A stretch of 64,000 nucleotides of DNA from Populus alba (taxonomy: Eukaryota; Streptophyta; Magnoliopsida; Malpighiales; Salicaceae): assembly GCF_005239225.2 (NCBI RefSeq), contig NC_133293.1, positions 21,933,040 to 21,997,039 on the forward strand, given 5' to 3'. Below the pieces are notes generated by a model. That model saw only the letters and a list, made by a program, of their open reading frames with translations, ran no database searches and was not told where the DNA came from. Position 1 is the first letter of the stretch. Each line of letters starts with the position of its first letter. Positions 12,622 through 25,400 of this stretch are shown in pieces. The position numbers and the translations under genes were made by a program.

Positions 12622-14358
12622 ATGCCCGTGTCTTTGTTGCAGATGCCGGGTATGGGTTTGGGTCTGGGATTGGGTTTGAGGGGGGGATGGGGATCGCGCC
12701 CACATAACATTAACAACAATTACGAGACAACTACCACTTTAAAGAAGAAGAAGCTACTGGTTGTCGCTTCTTCGGATGATGGAATTGGAGAAAAGAAGAC
12801 AAAAAGAGATGATAACGGCGGCTCTTTGGTGGTCTCCGGAACCACAGCGAGAGGACGAAGATTGCTCAAAGTTCGTGAAGATAAAAGGAAACGCGAATAC
12901 GATCGCCTTCACAACTATCCTGCATGGGCCAAGTAATTAAGTCTCTTCTCTCTCTCTCTCCCCCCCTCTCAATTAAATTATTATATTACTGATCCATCGT
13001 TGGCTACAACATTGCAGAGTTCTTGAAGATGCTTGCAAAAGTGACGAGGAACTCCGTGCCCTTCTTGGTGACAGCATAGGCAACCCAGAACTGATGAGGC
13101 AAAGAGTGGAAGACAGAGTGAGGAAGAAAGGCCGCAGTAACTTCCACAAGTCTAAAACGGGTTCTGTAGTTTCCTTCAAAGTCAGCTTCCGAGACTTCAA
13201 CCCTATTGATTCCTACATTTGGTTTGAGTTTTACGGCTCTCCTTCTGATCAGGATGTTGATATTATTGGCACAGTCAGTACTTATTGCTAACCTTCTAAT
13301 TCTAATCTATAATTTATTTACGTTTAATGAAATATGATCAATTTACTTGCGTCCTTGCAGGTCATTCAATCTTGGTATCTAATGGGACGTTTGGGTGCTT
13401 TCAATTCTTCCAACTTGCAGGTATACTATTTGCTGCTCAACGATTAATACATCTTCCATGGATCTATTTTTGTTTCATTTCATCTCATCTCATGTGTGTC
13501 CTTGTTATCAAACTTTGTGTTTCTCTTATAGTAATATAACCTTGTCCTTCCTGTTTTCTTGTCTTGGCATCTACTTGTTGCTTTTTCATGTTTTTAACTC
13601 TGCTTGAACTGCTATATCCTTAAGTTATGTCATTTTATTCATGCTTAATGAGCACATTGCAAGATTTTTCACCTATCGATTATTGATTATTGGTCGCAGA
13701 AGTGATACTGTGATTGGATTAACTGTTGTTTTGAGATGCAATTTCTACTTCCCTACTCCCACTTTATCAGATGGATGCAATTAGATAAATGGATAGATTT
13801 CTTCTCTGGTTTCTTTCCCGGCCTTAATGAAATTCAAATATGTTACTATCCACATTGTTGGCAGTTGGCAAATTCATCAATGGAGTATGATCCACTCTAT
13901 GATGCAGATAAGGGCTTCAAAGCGATGCCATCATCATTTCATGATATCAGTGATGTTGAGTTTCAGGATAACTGGGGCCGTGTTTGGTACGACTTCTTTG
14001 CCTTTTTCTGACAGCGATCATACCATATCTCTTACGTAACTGTTACATGTAGAAGATATCTGAAATCTCAAATGTGTTGTAACAGGGTAGATCTTGGTAC
14101 GTCAGATTTTTTTGCCATCGACGTGCTCCTCAACTGCTTAACTGTATTGAGTTCAGAGTAAGACCGAACATGATGTCTAGTTTACTCGAAATCACCTTGT
14201 TCACCAATTCAAACTTCTAACTGGCTTGCTCCTTTTTGTCTTTCCTTCATGGCAGATATTTAGGTATTCAACAAGTAGTTTTTGGGGGTCGCCGAATAGG
14301 CGATTGGGAAGAAGGGATGACAAACCCAGAATATGGATACAAGTACTTCAAAGTCTAA
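12622..14358 (+). CDS. DUF3531 family protein, function unknown
   Basis: Six exons join in frame: 12622-12932, 13018-13273, 13361-13420, 13865-13986, 14086-14157 and 14256-14358, giving 307 residues. The start ATG precedes MPVSLLQMPG and a Gly-Leu run. The N-terminal ~85 residues are low-complexity and basic and could be an organelle transit peptide, which is inference. A basic segment (REDKRKREYDRLHNYPAWA) opens the conserved part. The family blocks follow: FNPIDSYIWFEFYG, GRLGAFNSSNLQ, MEYDPLYDADKGF, DNWGRVWVDLGTSD and a C-terminal FGGRRIGDWEEGM. These match plant and cyanobacterial-type DUF3531 proteins, for which I know no established biochemical role. It lies between AGAL1 and KTN80, as DUF3531 does in Arabidopsis (remembered as At5g08400). 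No frameshift or missing block is seen. Confidence 0.9.
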
Positions 14359-15690
14359 AAGCAAACCTTGTTCAAGTCTATCCCGTGCACACGCAGTTTT
14401 CTTTCTCTTACTGGAAAGTCGTCATCTAGCGTGGCATGAGAGATTATAAGATGAATATAAAGTATGATGGTGGAACTCAAGTTCAAGTTGCAGTTGAAAG
14501 ATCTCTTAGAAACTCTGAACGATTTTTCTTTTTCTAGATAGTGATTTTGGCGTGTCGGTGTCGTTGCCGTTTCCATGCTCCAAGACCACATCACCTTTAG
14601 AAGATCTTTCCAGTTTCCATGGGGAACTGGTAAGGGAACCTTTGATTTGATAGCCCGAAAAATGTGATGGGATGGATCTCTTTAACATTTTAGTTTCACT
14701 TGGTGCTGCGCATAGAGAGACATGAAAGCACATGTTTCAAATTGAATTGTGAATTATGTCTCGTTGTTTTTTAAAATAGTTTAAATGAGAAGAATGACTA
14801 ACTTCCATCCTACAAGGTAGAAAATTATATGATCAAACATGCTAACTATTCAAGTAACTTGGCATTATGGGTATTTGGGACTTGCTTACTATTTAGATAT
14901 GTTAGCGTTGTGTTTTTTTTGTTTGTTTGTTATTATTATTGTGATTAAATATTGTTTCTGTAAGTTCCTTAAAACCCAACATGTACATATTTTCTCATTT
15001 TACCTTCTAAAATTTGACATCAATGAAAACAGACGTGAGAAAGTGAATTTACTGCGTGGTTTGAAAGCATTTGTCAGAGAGGAGCATTTTGCCCTTTTTT
15101 CCCCTCGCTTTTAGACAATTTGCTATAATGCAAAATCTAAAATAGCTTACGAACAGAGCTTTCGTGGATGGATAATTATTTAATTAATTAGTTTTAATAA
15201 TTTCATTCATTTTGCCTGACTAAGATGTTTGATAAGATGTAATCGGTAGCTTGTGATTAGAACATGTAAAATGTTTTTTTTTTATGGAGCTAGAAATTTA
15301 AGGTAGCATGTGACTAGTACTTGTAAAAGATCTTTGATGGAGGTAGAGATTTTTTAATGCTTAAATAAGTATATTTTTTAGAGAGAGAAAATGCAAGAAT
15401 ATTTTAGAGAGAGTTATTCTAAATATATATGTGTGCGTGCGCGCGGGCAATAAAGAATAAATTATGAACACTCGATTTTAAGGTTTCATGGTGTATTTAT
15501 AGCCTATGAATCTTGTTTTTTTGTGAAGATGAAAGCTTGAAATATAATTTTACCCTGATAACATTTAATGAGGTGTAAATATTATGTACATCCATATTAA
15601 TGTTTGATAGAAATATGATGGATCCCTAGAGAAATTTTATCTACACCTAAAAATGTGTAAAGAAAACTAGGGTCTAAAACGTCAGATATA
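14359..15690. other. Intergenic DNA after DUF3531
   Basis: The first part is the 3' untranslated region of the DUF3531 gene. The rest is AT-rich, with short repeated phrases such as AGCTTGTGATTAG/AGCATGTGACTAG near 15250-15320 and a TATATGTGTGCGTGCGCGCG run near 15425. No gene is supported. Confidence 0.4.
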
Positions 15691-16790
15691 ACTGAGCTCA
15701 TGAAAATTGAGTTTTTCTCTTAGGCTAGATTTAAGAGAGAAAGATCATTCTCTTGGGCGTGCCCTAGGTAGGATTGTCATCCTCTTGGGCATGCCAACAA
15801 AGGATGATCATCCTTTTAGGTGTGCTAACGAAGGATAATTGTTACCTTCTATTTTTAGAACTGTCAAGTCCAGATGTTTTGGATCTAACATGTTTGCTAG
15901 ACTTATGTTACCTTGAACTTGGTACATGACCAAGTCCAAGTACTGCTAGACCCACATTACCTTATTCTCTTAGGTGTGCCATGCGATGATGGTCATTCTC
16001 TTAGGTGTGCCAAGAGAGGATGTAGTTATTTTCTTAGGCATGCTAAGTCATGATGGTCATTTCCACCAGTTAGACTTGCTAAGAGAGGATGATTACTACT
16101 TTTGACTTGGCTAACTGTCAAGTCCAAATACCTTGAACTTGCTGGATTATCAAGTCCAAATGTCTTGGACCTGACATGTTTGCTAGATCCATGTTACCTT
16201 GAACTTGACGGATGACTAAATTCAAATATTTTTGATCTCGCATGTTTGTCATATCCATGTTATCTTGAACTTGGTTGACTGTAAAGTCCAATTGTAATGG
16301 ACTTGGTTGATTATTACGTTCAAGTGTCTTGGGTCTGACAATTAAACTCATGTTTCCTTGGACTTGGCTAAATGCCAAGTCTAAAACATGTTGGGTTTGA
16401 CATTTTATTAGTTTCATATTATCTTATTTCTTTGGGTGTTTCAAGGAAGGATTGTCATTCTTTTAGGCGTGTCTAAGGGAAGATGCACATTCCCTTGGGA
16501 ATGTCTAGGGTTTGACACACTGCCAAGTTTGATCGTGTTTAGGTTTGACCAGTGTCAAACCTGGCATTTCTAGGGCTTGACACATTGCCAAACTCAGTCA
16601 CTTCTAGGTCTGGCTAGAGTCAGCATCTTTTTTTGGCACACCCAAGGGAATTACCATATCCTCTATTGGGCACGCTGAAGGGGATGACTATCCTCTCTTG
16701 GGTTCCAGCCTAGGGGAAAAGTTCAGTCTTCATGGGCTCGGCTGCATCTGACATCTTGGATCCTAATCTCCCTATACTTTTTAGATGTAT
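15690..16790. repeat. Degenerate minisatellite-like block
   Basis: Two word families alternate. One is GATGATCATCCT-CTTGGGCGTGCCAA-like, seen repeatedly at 15745-16075 and 16440-16700. The other is TCAAGTCCAAATGTCTTGGA-like with CATGTTACCTTGAACTTG, seen repeatedly at 15865-16400. Read on the minus strand (16118-16417), an open frame repeats a 22-residue unit with the motif QVQGNMDLANM, which means a 66-bp repeat that has kept frame by chance or by history. The units are much diverged. A long-decayed retroelement internal region is possible. Confidence 0.65.
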
Positions 16791-19413
16791 AAAATTTCTC
16801 TAAGGATTTTTTGAATGTACTAGTCATAAGCTACCTTTGCCTATTAAGCATTAGGTATATACTATCAAACATCTTGGCTAAGAAAAAATGAATGAGATTA
16901 CTAGGACAAATTGATTAACTGATTATCCAACCCGTAAACCCTATTATTAAATTACTTGGATTTTTTAGGACTTCATAAAAAAAAAAGGATTCTTATTCCA
17001 ATAGTTAACTTTATATGAGGTATACGAGGTACGAGATGGGTTCTACTTCTACAAACAATGTGAAATGTTATATGATACTAGATGGATTGAGGGGTGAGTT
17101 AAGAGTTAATGTGTGTATATGTATCGATTTAAAGCACAAGTAGATCGTAGTCAAGTGCTTTAAGTTGCCGTGAACCTTGCCATCTATTCAACCCCTGATG
17201 CATCATGTAATGTGTATGTGTAGCGAGTTGGAATCATAGATGACCTAAGGATCCTGTGGAAGTGCTACTTTAAGAATGCGTTTTCATAGTTGAATTTATT
17301 TTTTAAAATGTTTTTTTTTACTTTACAAAATATTAAATTGAAATTTTATTAAATGTTTATTGGTATTTATCTATGATTTGGATGTATTGTGCAAAAAACA
17401 AACAAACAAATTTCAATAAAACATTCATTTTATAAATTTTCAATTCAAAAACACTTTTGTAAAGTAACTACACAGTTTGTATTTAACACGCACTTTATAC
17501 TCTTTGACCATAGGCTTGATTTTGATTATAAATTTATTAGTATCATGCCTAAGTTGTTATGGATATTTTTAATATATATTTATTATTTAATATTATGATA
17601 ATTAAAAATATAAATTATAATGGTTAAAAATATATTTTTTAGCTTTTTTTTTGTTCTCGTTCATGTAATTTTTTTTTACAATGACATTTTTTTTTATTAG
17701 CAACATAGTTTATTGAATAAAAGGTAATGATGATTAAAGTTTTCATAAAATTACATGACTTGAATTAAAGAGGAAAAAATATATCAATTAAATAAAAAAA
17801 ATTACCTTTTGTATTCACATGTTTTGTTTATTTTTCAAAAAATATATTTTTTAAGAAAAATAAATAAAAATATATTATGATGATTAAAACAAATGTTAAT
17901 AAAAAGATCATGAATGCATTATTTTCAAGCACTTGTATCAACATATTATAAGAACAAAGAATTTATATTCTCCAATCTACTTCTTTATAACATATTTAAA
18001 GAATAAAATTATATTTATTGAACTTCTATTCAAAACAAATATACTGACACCAAACTTAATTTGTTTTTGTAATTAAAAGGTGGCTGAAGAGATCATTCTC
18101 TTTTGTCTATCTTTTTTGATAATTGCTCTACTTTTATCAGAGGCGATGGAAATAAAGTTTGAAAATTGAAATAAATAGACTTAAAACTATAATGAGCAAA
18201 TAAAAAAACTGAAAACATTAGAGGCAAAACTGTAAAACACGCTGTTCTAGTATTCTTTATAATCATAATTAGAATATACATGGGCCAATTGACTTTTAAA
18301 AGAAAAATTAAAAAAAGTGAGAAAGGTACGAGAAGGTTAAGTGGAGGCGGGGCATGCTTTGGGCCTTTTGATTTTGATTTGAATTCAGGCAAGGAGGGAG
18401 ACCTGAATAGTAAAGTTGGAGATGGACCCTGGCCCACCACAGGTTGAGCTCGGTGAGGCCTTGTAGCCAGGTGGGTTTACTTGTTCATTTTTTTTGGGGT
18501 CCCAGCTCCTTTGAGACGACGGGTAATTTTCACACACCTTTTTTTTCCTCTCCCTGTGGTTTGATATTTCGTCATAGAGTCTATTTCCCACCCTTTGAGA
18601 TTAATTTGAATTAGCACGCTTAGAAAGTAATTCACTCTACTTCCAGTCTTTGGTATTTGTTAAAAAAATATCAGAGTATTTTTTTATTTTTATTATCTTG
18701 CACAGAGAGAGCGAGAGAGGTGCACATCTCTCCTGTGAATGTGAAAGCGCCTCTTCTCCTTTCTCTATTTCTTGCCTCTGGTTGCTACTCTAGGCTGAGT
18801 CCCACCCTCTCCTGTTACATTCCATCTCTGTGCGTGGCTTGTGTTTATCATTTTCTTCCCCGGTAACTGCTAAATCTGCAGCATCAGAAATAAACACTAT
18901 TCCTTAATTAGTCTCATTTCACCACCGGTGTTAGTCTTCTACTTAACTACCCATACTACTAGTGTGTGGTGGACATTCTGTAACTTTCTCCTCCGCCATA
19001 ACTCGGTACTCAGTTGATTAGTACGTGATTTTTAATTTTTAATTTTAAGTGCGGAGAAAGAAGCATAGACAAAGACAGGCAGACAAAAAATAAAGAAGGC
19101 GAGGCGAGGCGAGGCGGTAGCTTTCAACGACTCCAACACAATGTATGTGCTTTTCTCTTCGTCGATCCGACCACTGCTTTGATTTTTTAGCTAACATACG
19201 TATGGCAAATGCTTGCAATTTTTTATTGTTTGTATTTTCCTAAACGAGATCTGTTTTTTTTTTCTCCCCCCCCCTTTCTGTTAGGTTGAAGACGATGATG
19301 ATGATTTAAACAACTTGCTGAACGTGTAAAGAGAAACAAGTGCTGTGGCATTTGCTCGATTATTAGGGTTTTCTATCCACCCTTCCATTTTTCTCTTCTT
19401 AATTCTCAATGCA
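16791..19413. other. AT-rich intergenic DNA and KTN80 upstream region
   Basis: No gene is supported between 16790 and about 18900. The interval 17290-18060 is very AT-rich. The last several hundred bases probably contain the KTN80 promoter and 5' leader, with a triple GAGGC-GAGGC-GAGGC run at 19101-19116 and pyrimidine-rich stretches near 19260. A leader intron is plausible but not proved. Confidence 0.4.
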
Positions 19414-19417
19414 ATGA
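19409..19417 (+). promoter_or_regulatory. Minimal upstream ORF overlapping the KTN80 start
   Basis: The bases ATGCAATGA encode Met-Gln-stop. The stop (19415-19417) overlaps the main start ATG (19414-19416) in another frame. Such start-stop overlaps can lower translation or work by reinitiation. The effect here is inference. Confidence 0.35.
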
Positions 19418-22400
19418 CTACTAAACGCGCCTACAAACTCCGTATCCTCCTCAATTTTGTTTTTGTTTTTACGGCTTCATCTGCTCATTACAATGCTCTC
19501 GCTACTCTTTTTTTTTTTCTTTTTTCTTTTGCTTGATCTGCATTTTGCCTTATTCATTTCAGATCTGTCTTTTAAAAAATAAAATAAATAAATAAATAAA
19601 CTCCGTTGAATAAACTGTTGCTTAACTGATAATAGTAGTGATTGCTGCTGCTGTTGTTGGCCTTGACCACAATTTCTTTTAAAATTGCTTGAAAAGAGGA
19701 ATTTGTGGCTCATTCTTCGAGTGTCAATTGCCTCAAGATTGGCAGGAAATCATCCAGGGTTCTTGTGACTGGAGGAGAAGATCACAAGGTTAATCTCTGG
19801 GCTATTGGTAAGCCCAATGCTATACTGGTCAGTTCTCGATTCTGTTCGTGATTTTTTTTGTACCATTTTCTTTCTGGTCGGGTGTCTGATGATTTTCATT
19901 CCGTCTAATCCAATATTTTCATGCAGAGTTTGTCCGGACATACAAGCGGGATTGATTCAGTAAGCTTTGATTCTTCAGAAGTGCTAGTAGCTGCTGGAGC
20001 TGCAAGTGGTACGGTCAAGCTTTGGGATTTAGAGGAGGGAAAAAGTATGCTTGTGATGTGTCCTCTAAACTCTTACTATACTAGAATTTACTTGTATATT
20101 CCTATTGTTTATTACTAATTATCTTTTCTGTCTGTTAAATTCAACACTTGCCATGTGTTCTGTCTGTAGTTGTTCGCACACTCACTGGTCACAGATCCAA
20201 TTGCATATCTGTTGACTTTCACCCTTTTGGAGAGTTCTTTGCATCTGGTTCCCTGGACACAAATCTTAAGATATGGGATATTAGAAAGAAGGGCTGTATT
20301 CACACATACAAGGGCCACACTCGAGGAGTCAATGCAATAAGATTTACCCCAGATGGTCGCTGGGTTGTATCCGGTGGAGAGGACAATACTGTAAAGGTTA
20401 TAACTGTTTTCTTTCTCTTGGTGTACATCATGTCTACACTCAGCCACTCACACACACCATGCCAGAAAATACCAAAGGTCCCGTGTCCAGTCCGCATCAC
20501 AAGGACCTCACATTAACAGACCTTAAATTTCACACATGGTTTTATGCACTTGTGCTGCCCAGTTTCTTTTCTTTATGTCTTCATATTCAGTGAATAGATG
20601 CTTATCAACCTGGTGACTTGAATTTAAGAGTTGAGTCAGCCAAAAATATTTTGGCCCTGCACACTGTGCCTGGTGCCAAGGGTCTGAGACCAGGTTCGGA
20701 CCCAATTCTCTCTCAAGTCAATGCAACTGATGAATGCATTAGGGTCATATTTAGTGTGTCTACCACTTGTAAGTTCCTTTCACTTAAGATAACCGCACAT
20801 ACAGGTTTCTTTTGTTTGATTCTTGATTCTTTTTTTAACTTACTCTGCAATGTCCACGATTTCAACAGCTGTGGGATTTGACTGCTGGAAAGCTATTGCA
20901 CGATTTCAAGTGCCATGAGGGTCAGATTCAGTGCATAGATTTTCATCCCCATGAGTTTCTTCTTGCAACAGGTCAGTTTTATGATTCCATGGAAAGCCAC
21001 CTGTCTACTGTAATGTTATTTTATTTTTAATCCACGGTTCAACACATGCTGTATTCTTCATTGCATGTTTTTCCAAGGTGTCGATTTGTGATATATCTTG
21101 GTAATTCTTCCCGCGACAGCATGCGTTTTGACACTTACCTTAACATTTTGCTTCTAACAAGTCAAATAATTTTTTAGTCTTGAATTGATGATTCTATCTT
21201 TTATTCCATAACCAATAAAGAATGATTCAACAAAATAGTAAGAAAAACATAAAGTTAAACCTTTTCTATATCTTCAACTTTAGCATTACCACCAGCAGTA
21301 TTCATTAATTCTGTGTCAATCCGAAACTGAAATTTTGCAAGAAATGAATTAGGTGTATGCATAGGTAAGTGCACCTATTTTTACATAAAATTATAGGCGG
21401 GTGATTATGTTTGTTGGAACCGCATTACTAGGAATCTGTATCTGTGAATAGAAAGTTGCATTTTCCTGGAAAATTCACATCTTTGTGTACCTTAATTTGT
21501 TGCCTTTTTGTAGGTTCTGCTGACAGGACAGTAAAATTTTGGGACCTTGAAACCTTTGAGCTAATAGGTTCTGCTGGGCCAGAGGTAATTTTATGCCTTA
21601 AGAGATACCTTTTCTTGTCAACTTGGGAACATAAATCTTTTCTAGTGCCTTTTCTTATGAGAGAATGCTTTTTGTGGAACCTGTCTCCCTTTAGACAACT
21701 GGAGTGCGTTGTTTGACCTTTAATTCTGATGGGAGGACTCTACTCTGTGGATTGCATGAAAGTTTAAAAGTAAGCTCTCTCTCTCAGTGTATATATATAT
21801 ATATAGTTCTCCAGGTCTACTGGTTTTACTAAATTTGCAACCAACTTTTTAGGTTTTCTCCTGGGAACCAATAGGATGCCCTGATTCTGTGGATGTCGGA
21901 TGGTCCAAGTTGTCAGATCTCAATGTTCATGAAGGAAAGCTTCTTGGCTGCTCATACAATCAGAGTTGTGTGGGAGTGTGGGTTGTAGATTTAGTAAAGG
22001 AAACAAAATCTCTTGAAAGGTTGTCAGATTTTCAAAATTCAGATCATGGGAAGGAGTTTTCTAAAGAATCAAAGGTTTTGCCAAGTAAGCTTTTTTTTGA
22101 ATCTTTCAATTCTTGGTTCACTGTTGGTTTTGGCTTTTGTATTTTTCTCTTTACTTTATTCTTTAAAAAAATTGGTTTAAAATAATTCTTTAAGCTGGAT
22201 TGTGACATATGTTCTTCATTCCTGGTTCAACATTCTAATTGAAGCGACAGGAAGTGCACCTGGTACTCCTCAAAGAGCGAGCTTAAACACTGGTTTGAAG
22301 GCAACCATTACCGGTCCAATAACAGTTCCTAGCACAGCAGCCCCAAAGAGGAGTTCTATGAAGGTCCATTCAGCTGTTAATGTTCCAGTCTTGAACAAGG

Positions 22401-25400
22401 CAGATGTGATTCCTGTAATTGTCCCCAGAACCAACTCAAGATCAGAGCAAGTAGCTGGCTCCAGAAAAGAAATTGATATTGCCGCAAGGACAATGCCATT
22501 TTCTTTGCATTTGAAGACAACTGATTTCCGGAAATTTTCAAATAGCAGAGAGGACATGGACCAGCCAACTACCTCTATCCAGCCTGCTGAGACCACAGGT
22601 TGCAAGGCAACAGAACTGATCAGTGTCACTGATAGGAATATTTCTCCTGCAGTTAAAGGTTCGATTCATGGACTAACAACTGCTGAACAACCTTTTGGAT
22701 CTGGAAACTATAAATCAGATTCAACATTGGAGCCACCCACTAGTTATCAGAAAGAATACTGTAAGTGTTGCTAATTAAGAAAAAATTATTTGCTGCTGAT
22801 TGTCAGTGTCTGTGTATATATGTATGATGCTGTTGTTTTGTGGCTGCTTCATAGTTGCCATTCCATCATTTAGTTTGTTATCTGTATAGAAATAACTTTT
22901 AATACTCAGATAGATCGGAACTCAAGATTTTTCTTGTAAAATTTGAAGTAAGATTGTTGCATTTCAATTCTTAAACCTTTCTTTCATATATTTGATCATT
23001 ATAAATGCACACTATATGTTTTTAGTCTTTTAGTCCAACATTATCAACTAGCCTCTCCTCTATATAACACAGAGATGATGACATTTTAATCAGAGTATTG
23101 AAGGGGATGGTTGATTGCTTCTTTAGATGTTACAGGGTTTCAAAAGACAAAAATTAAGGTTTCAAGGCAGGATTCTTGTTTAGATAAGGAATCTTGTCTG
23201 ATTTGAGCTCCTAAAGTTGCCGATGGCTGTCTTTACTCAGCTGTTTACCTGTTACACATGTTTCACAATTTGTTAGGCTGTTGCATTGAGAATTTAGGGT
23301 TTCTGCATTCTTTGGGAATGCTTTCGAAACCTTCCTTTTGGCTTAGAAATCTATCAAATCAAAGTGTACTTATGTGGTGAATAGTTGGTTTACAATGGAC
23401 TTGGAATTGGCTCCCATTATGAACTTGATGGGTAAGGGTATTAAAAAGTACTTAAGCCTTCTGGTTTGCTTTCTGTAGGATGGCAGCGACACATTTATTT
23501 ATAGCTTTAAGTGACTTGCTTTATCATGGACTGATTTATAAACAACTGCAACTATAAGGTTTACAGATAATATTTTGACAAGGTACAGTTGAAAATGGTA
23601 TAGAAGAGGCTTCATTTTGATAGTATCTAGGTTGCTAGAACTGAGAAACTTGTTCCATGAATTTCTGCCGTTGCTTAATTTAGCTTATTTTCAAAGAGAT
23701 TAAATATGCTTAGATCCATACCCCATATTTCAGATCTATATTCAAGTAACTATGATCAATCATTTTTATGGAAGATGCTTAGAATGACAGTGAATCTGAC
23801 TTTTTATTAAGATGCTTGGAACAACAATGCCGGTAATTCCTTAGTTTTATGAAAAAGGCACCAAGGTTGGTTTAGCTGATCAAAACAGCTCTTGCAACTT
23901 TTATATGGCAGCCTAAGCTAGTTAAAATTCATCACCTTTCTCAAAATGGCTGATAATCATGCTAATACATTGCCCTTAGTGATTATGTCAACACTGATAT
24001 CTGATTCAAGAAGAAACATGGCTTATATAGCTTGAAACAACATTAATAAGAATCCAGTAAAGTATCCACCTTTTTGGCTGGTGGAAGGGTGGTTTCATGA
24101 AATGGACAGGGATGATGCTGAAAATGAAGAGTGAAATATGGATGTTCGTGCAGTGTTGGTGGAAGAAATCATAGGGCAGTTTGCCCATTCAATAGATCAT
24201 GATTCCCATCTTATTCTCTATGTTTCATTGACTCCACGAGTTGTACTTTGATTTGCTTGGTACATTTGTGGCTTTGGATTGGCATACTTTTCACACTTTT
24301 GTCAGTTGAAATGGAATGCACGGCTCCAATGTTGAAAATATTAATGTTTCTTCCAGGTGAGACTCGAGGACATAAAATAAACAGAGATGTACCCTCCATT
24401 GAAAGCCAGAAAGGAGGTATTGCTGTTCCTGATTGCAATACGAGGTTTGTCAATAATGCAAATATGCCTAATCTTTTCACATTAAATATGTAGGAAGAAT
24501 GCGTTCACTTATGATAAACTGGGAGAAAAGGGGAAGCTCTCCTAGCTATGAGGGACCTACTCCTGGCATTTCTGCTGGGACATCATCTGTGGTGAATGTG
24601 CTCCCTTTTAATATGGTAGGATTTGATTTCAACTTTTGTACTTGTTCCATTCTCTTTCATAACTTTCTGATCACCTGAAGACACGTGCTAGTATTTTGGG
24701 TTTCAGGACTGTATTACATGTTTTCAAAGTGTTATGCAGAACATATCATGTCCAAAAAACATAAAAACGAAAAGGACCTGTTAATTGATTATGTTTGATT
24801 CCAGGTCTTTATCTTCCGTACAAAAATGATCTATCATTTTATCTTTGCTTGTATGAATGAAACAATTATTAATTGAAAATTTTCACATCCCTCACCTTGT
24901 TCTGTTATGGATGATATCAAATATGTGCTGTTTACGATTCATATTTTTTTTTTTCCATCAGTACTGCGATCAGAACATTGATTTTACATTTTATGGTGCC
25001 AATTCTGATATCTCTATGCACTCAATTTCCTCAAAAAGATGACATTTTAGTTCAGTGGCACTGCCTATGATCTAACTAGAAATTTTTCTGGTTCGAAAAT
25101 GGAGGATAAACTGTTCACGTGGAGGGGTACAAATTTATTCCAGTTGAGGATACACCTAGTTTACAAACTTTGTAGAGGTATATATGTTTTTTTTGTGTTG
25201 CATTTGTCACAGTGATGGTTGCACTAAATTGTAGTGGTCTCTCTGGAGGAAGCTTCTCACATGGCATAGAAGGCAGAAAAGCATCTAGAACAATGGAGTC
25301 CTGACAATCCTGTTCCAGATCTTAATTTTACCTCATCCACCCACACACCACCACCACTATCACCACACCCGCCACACACACACACACACACGGGGTGTAA

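Noticed and set aside
22761..24356. Possible extra exon or nested gene in the long KTN80 intron
   Set aside because: No frame with conserved sequence or good splice sites was seen; the 22760 donor and 24357 acceptor join in frame.
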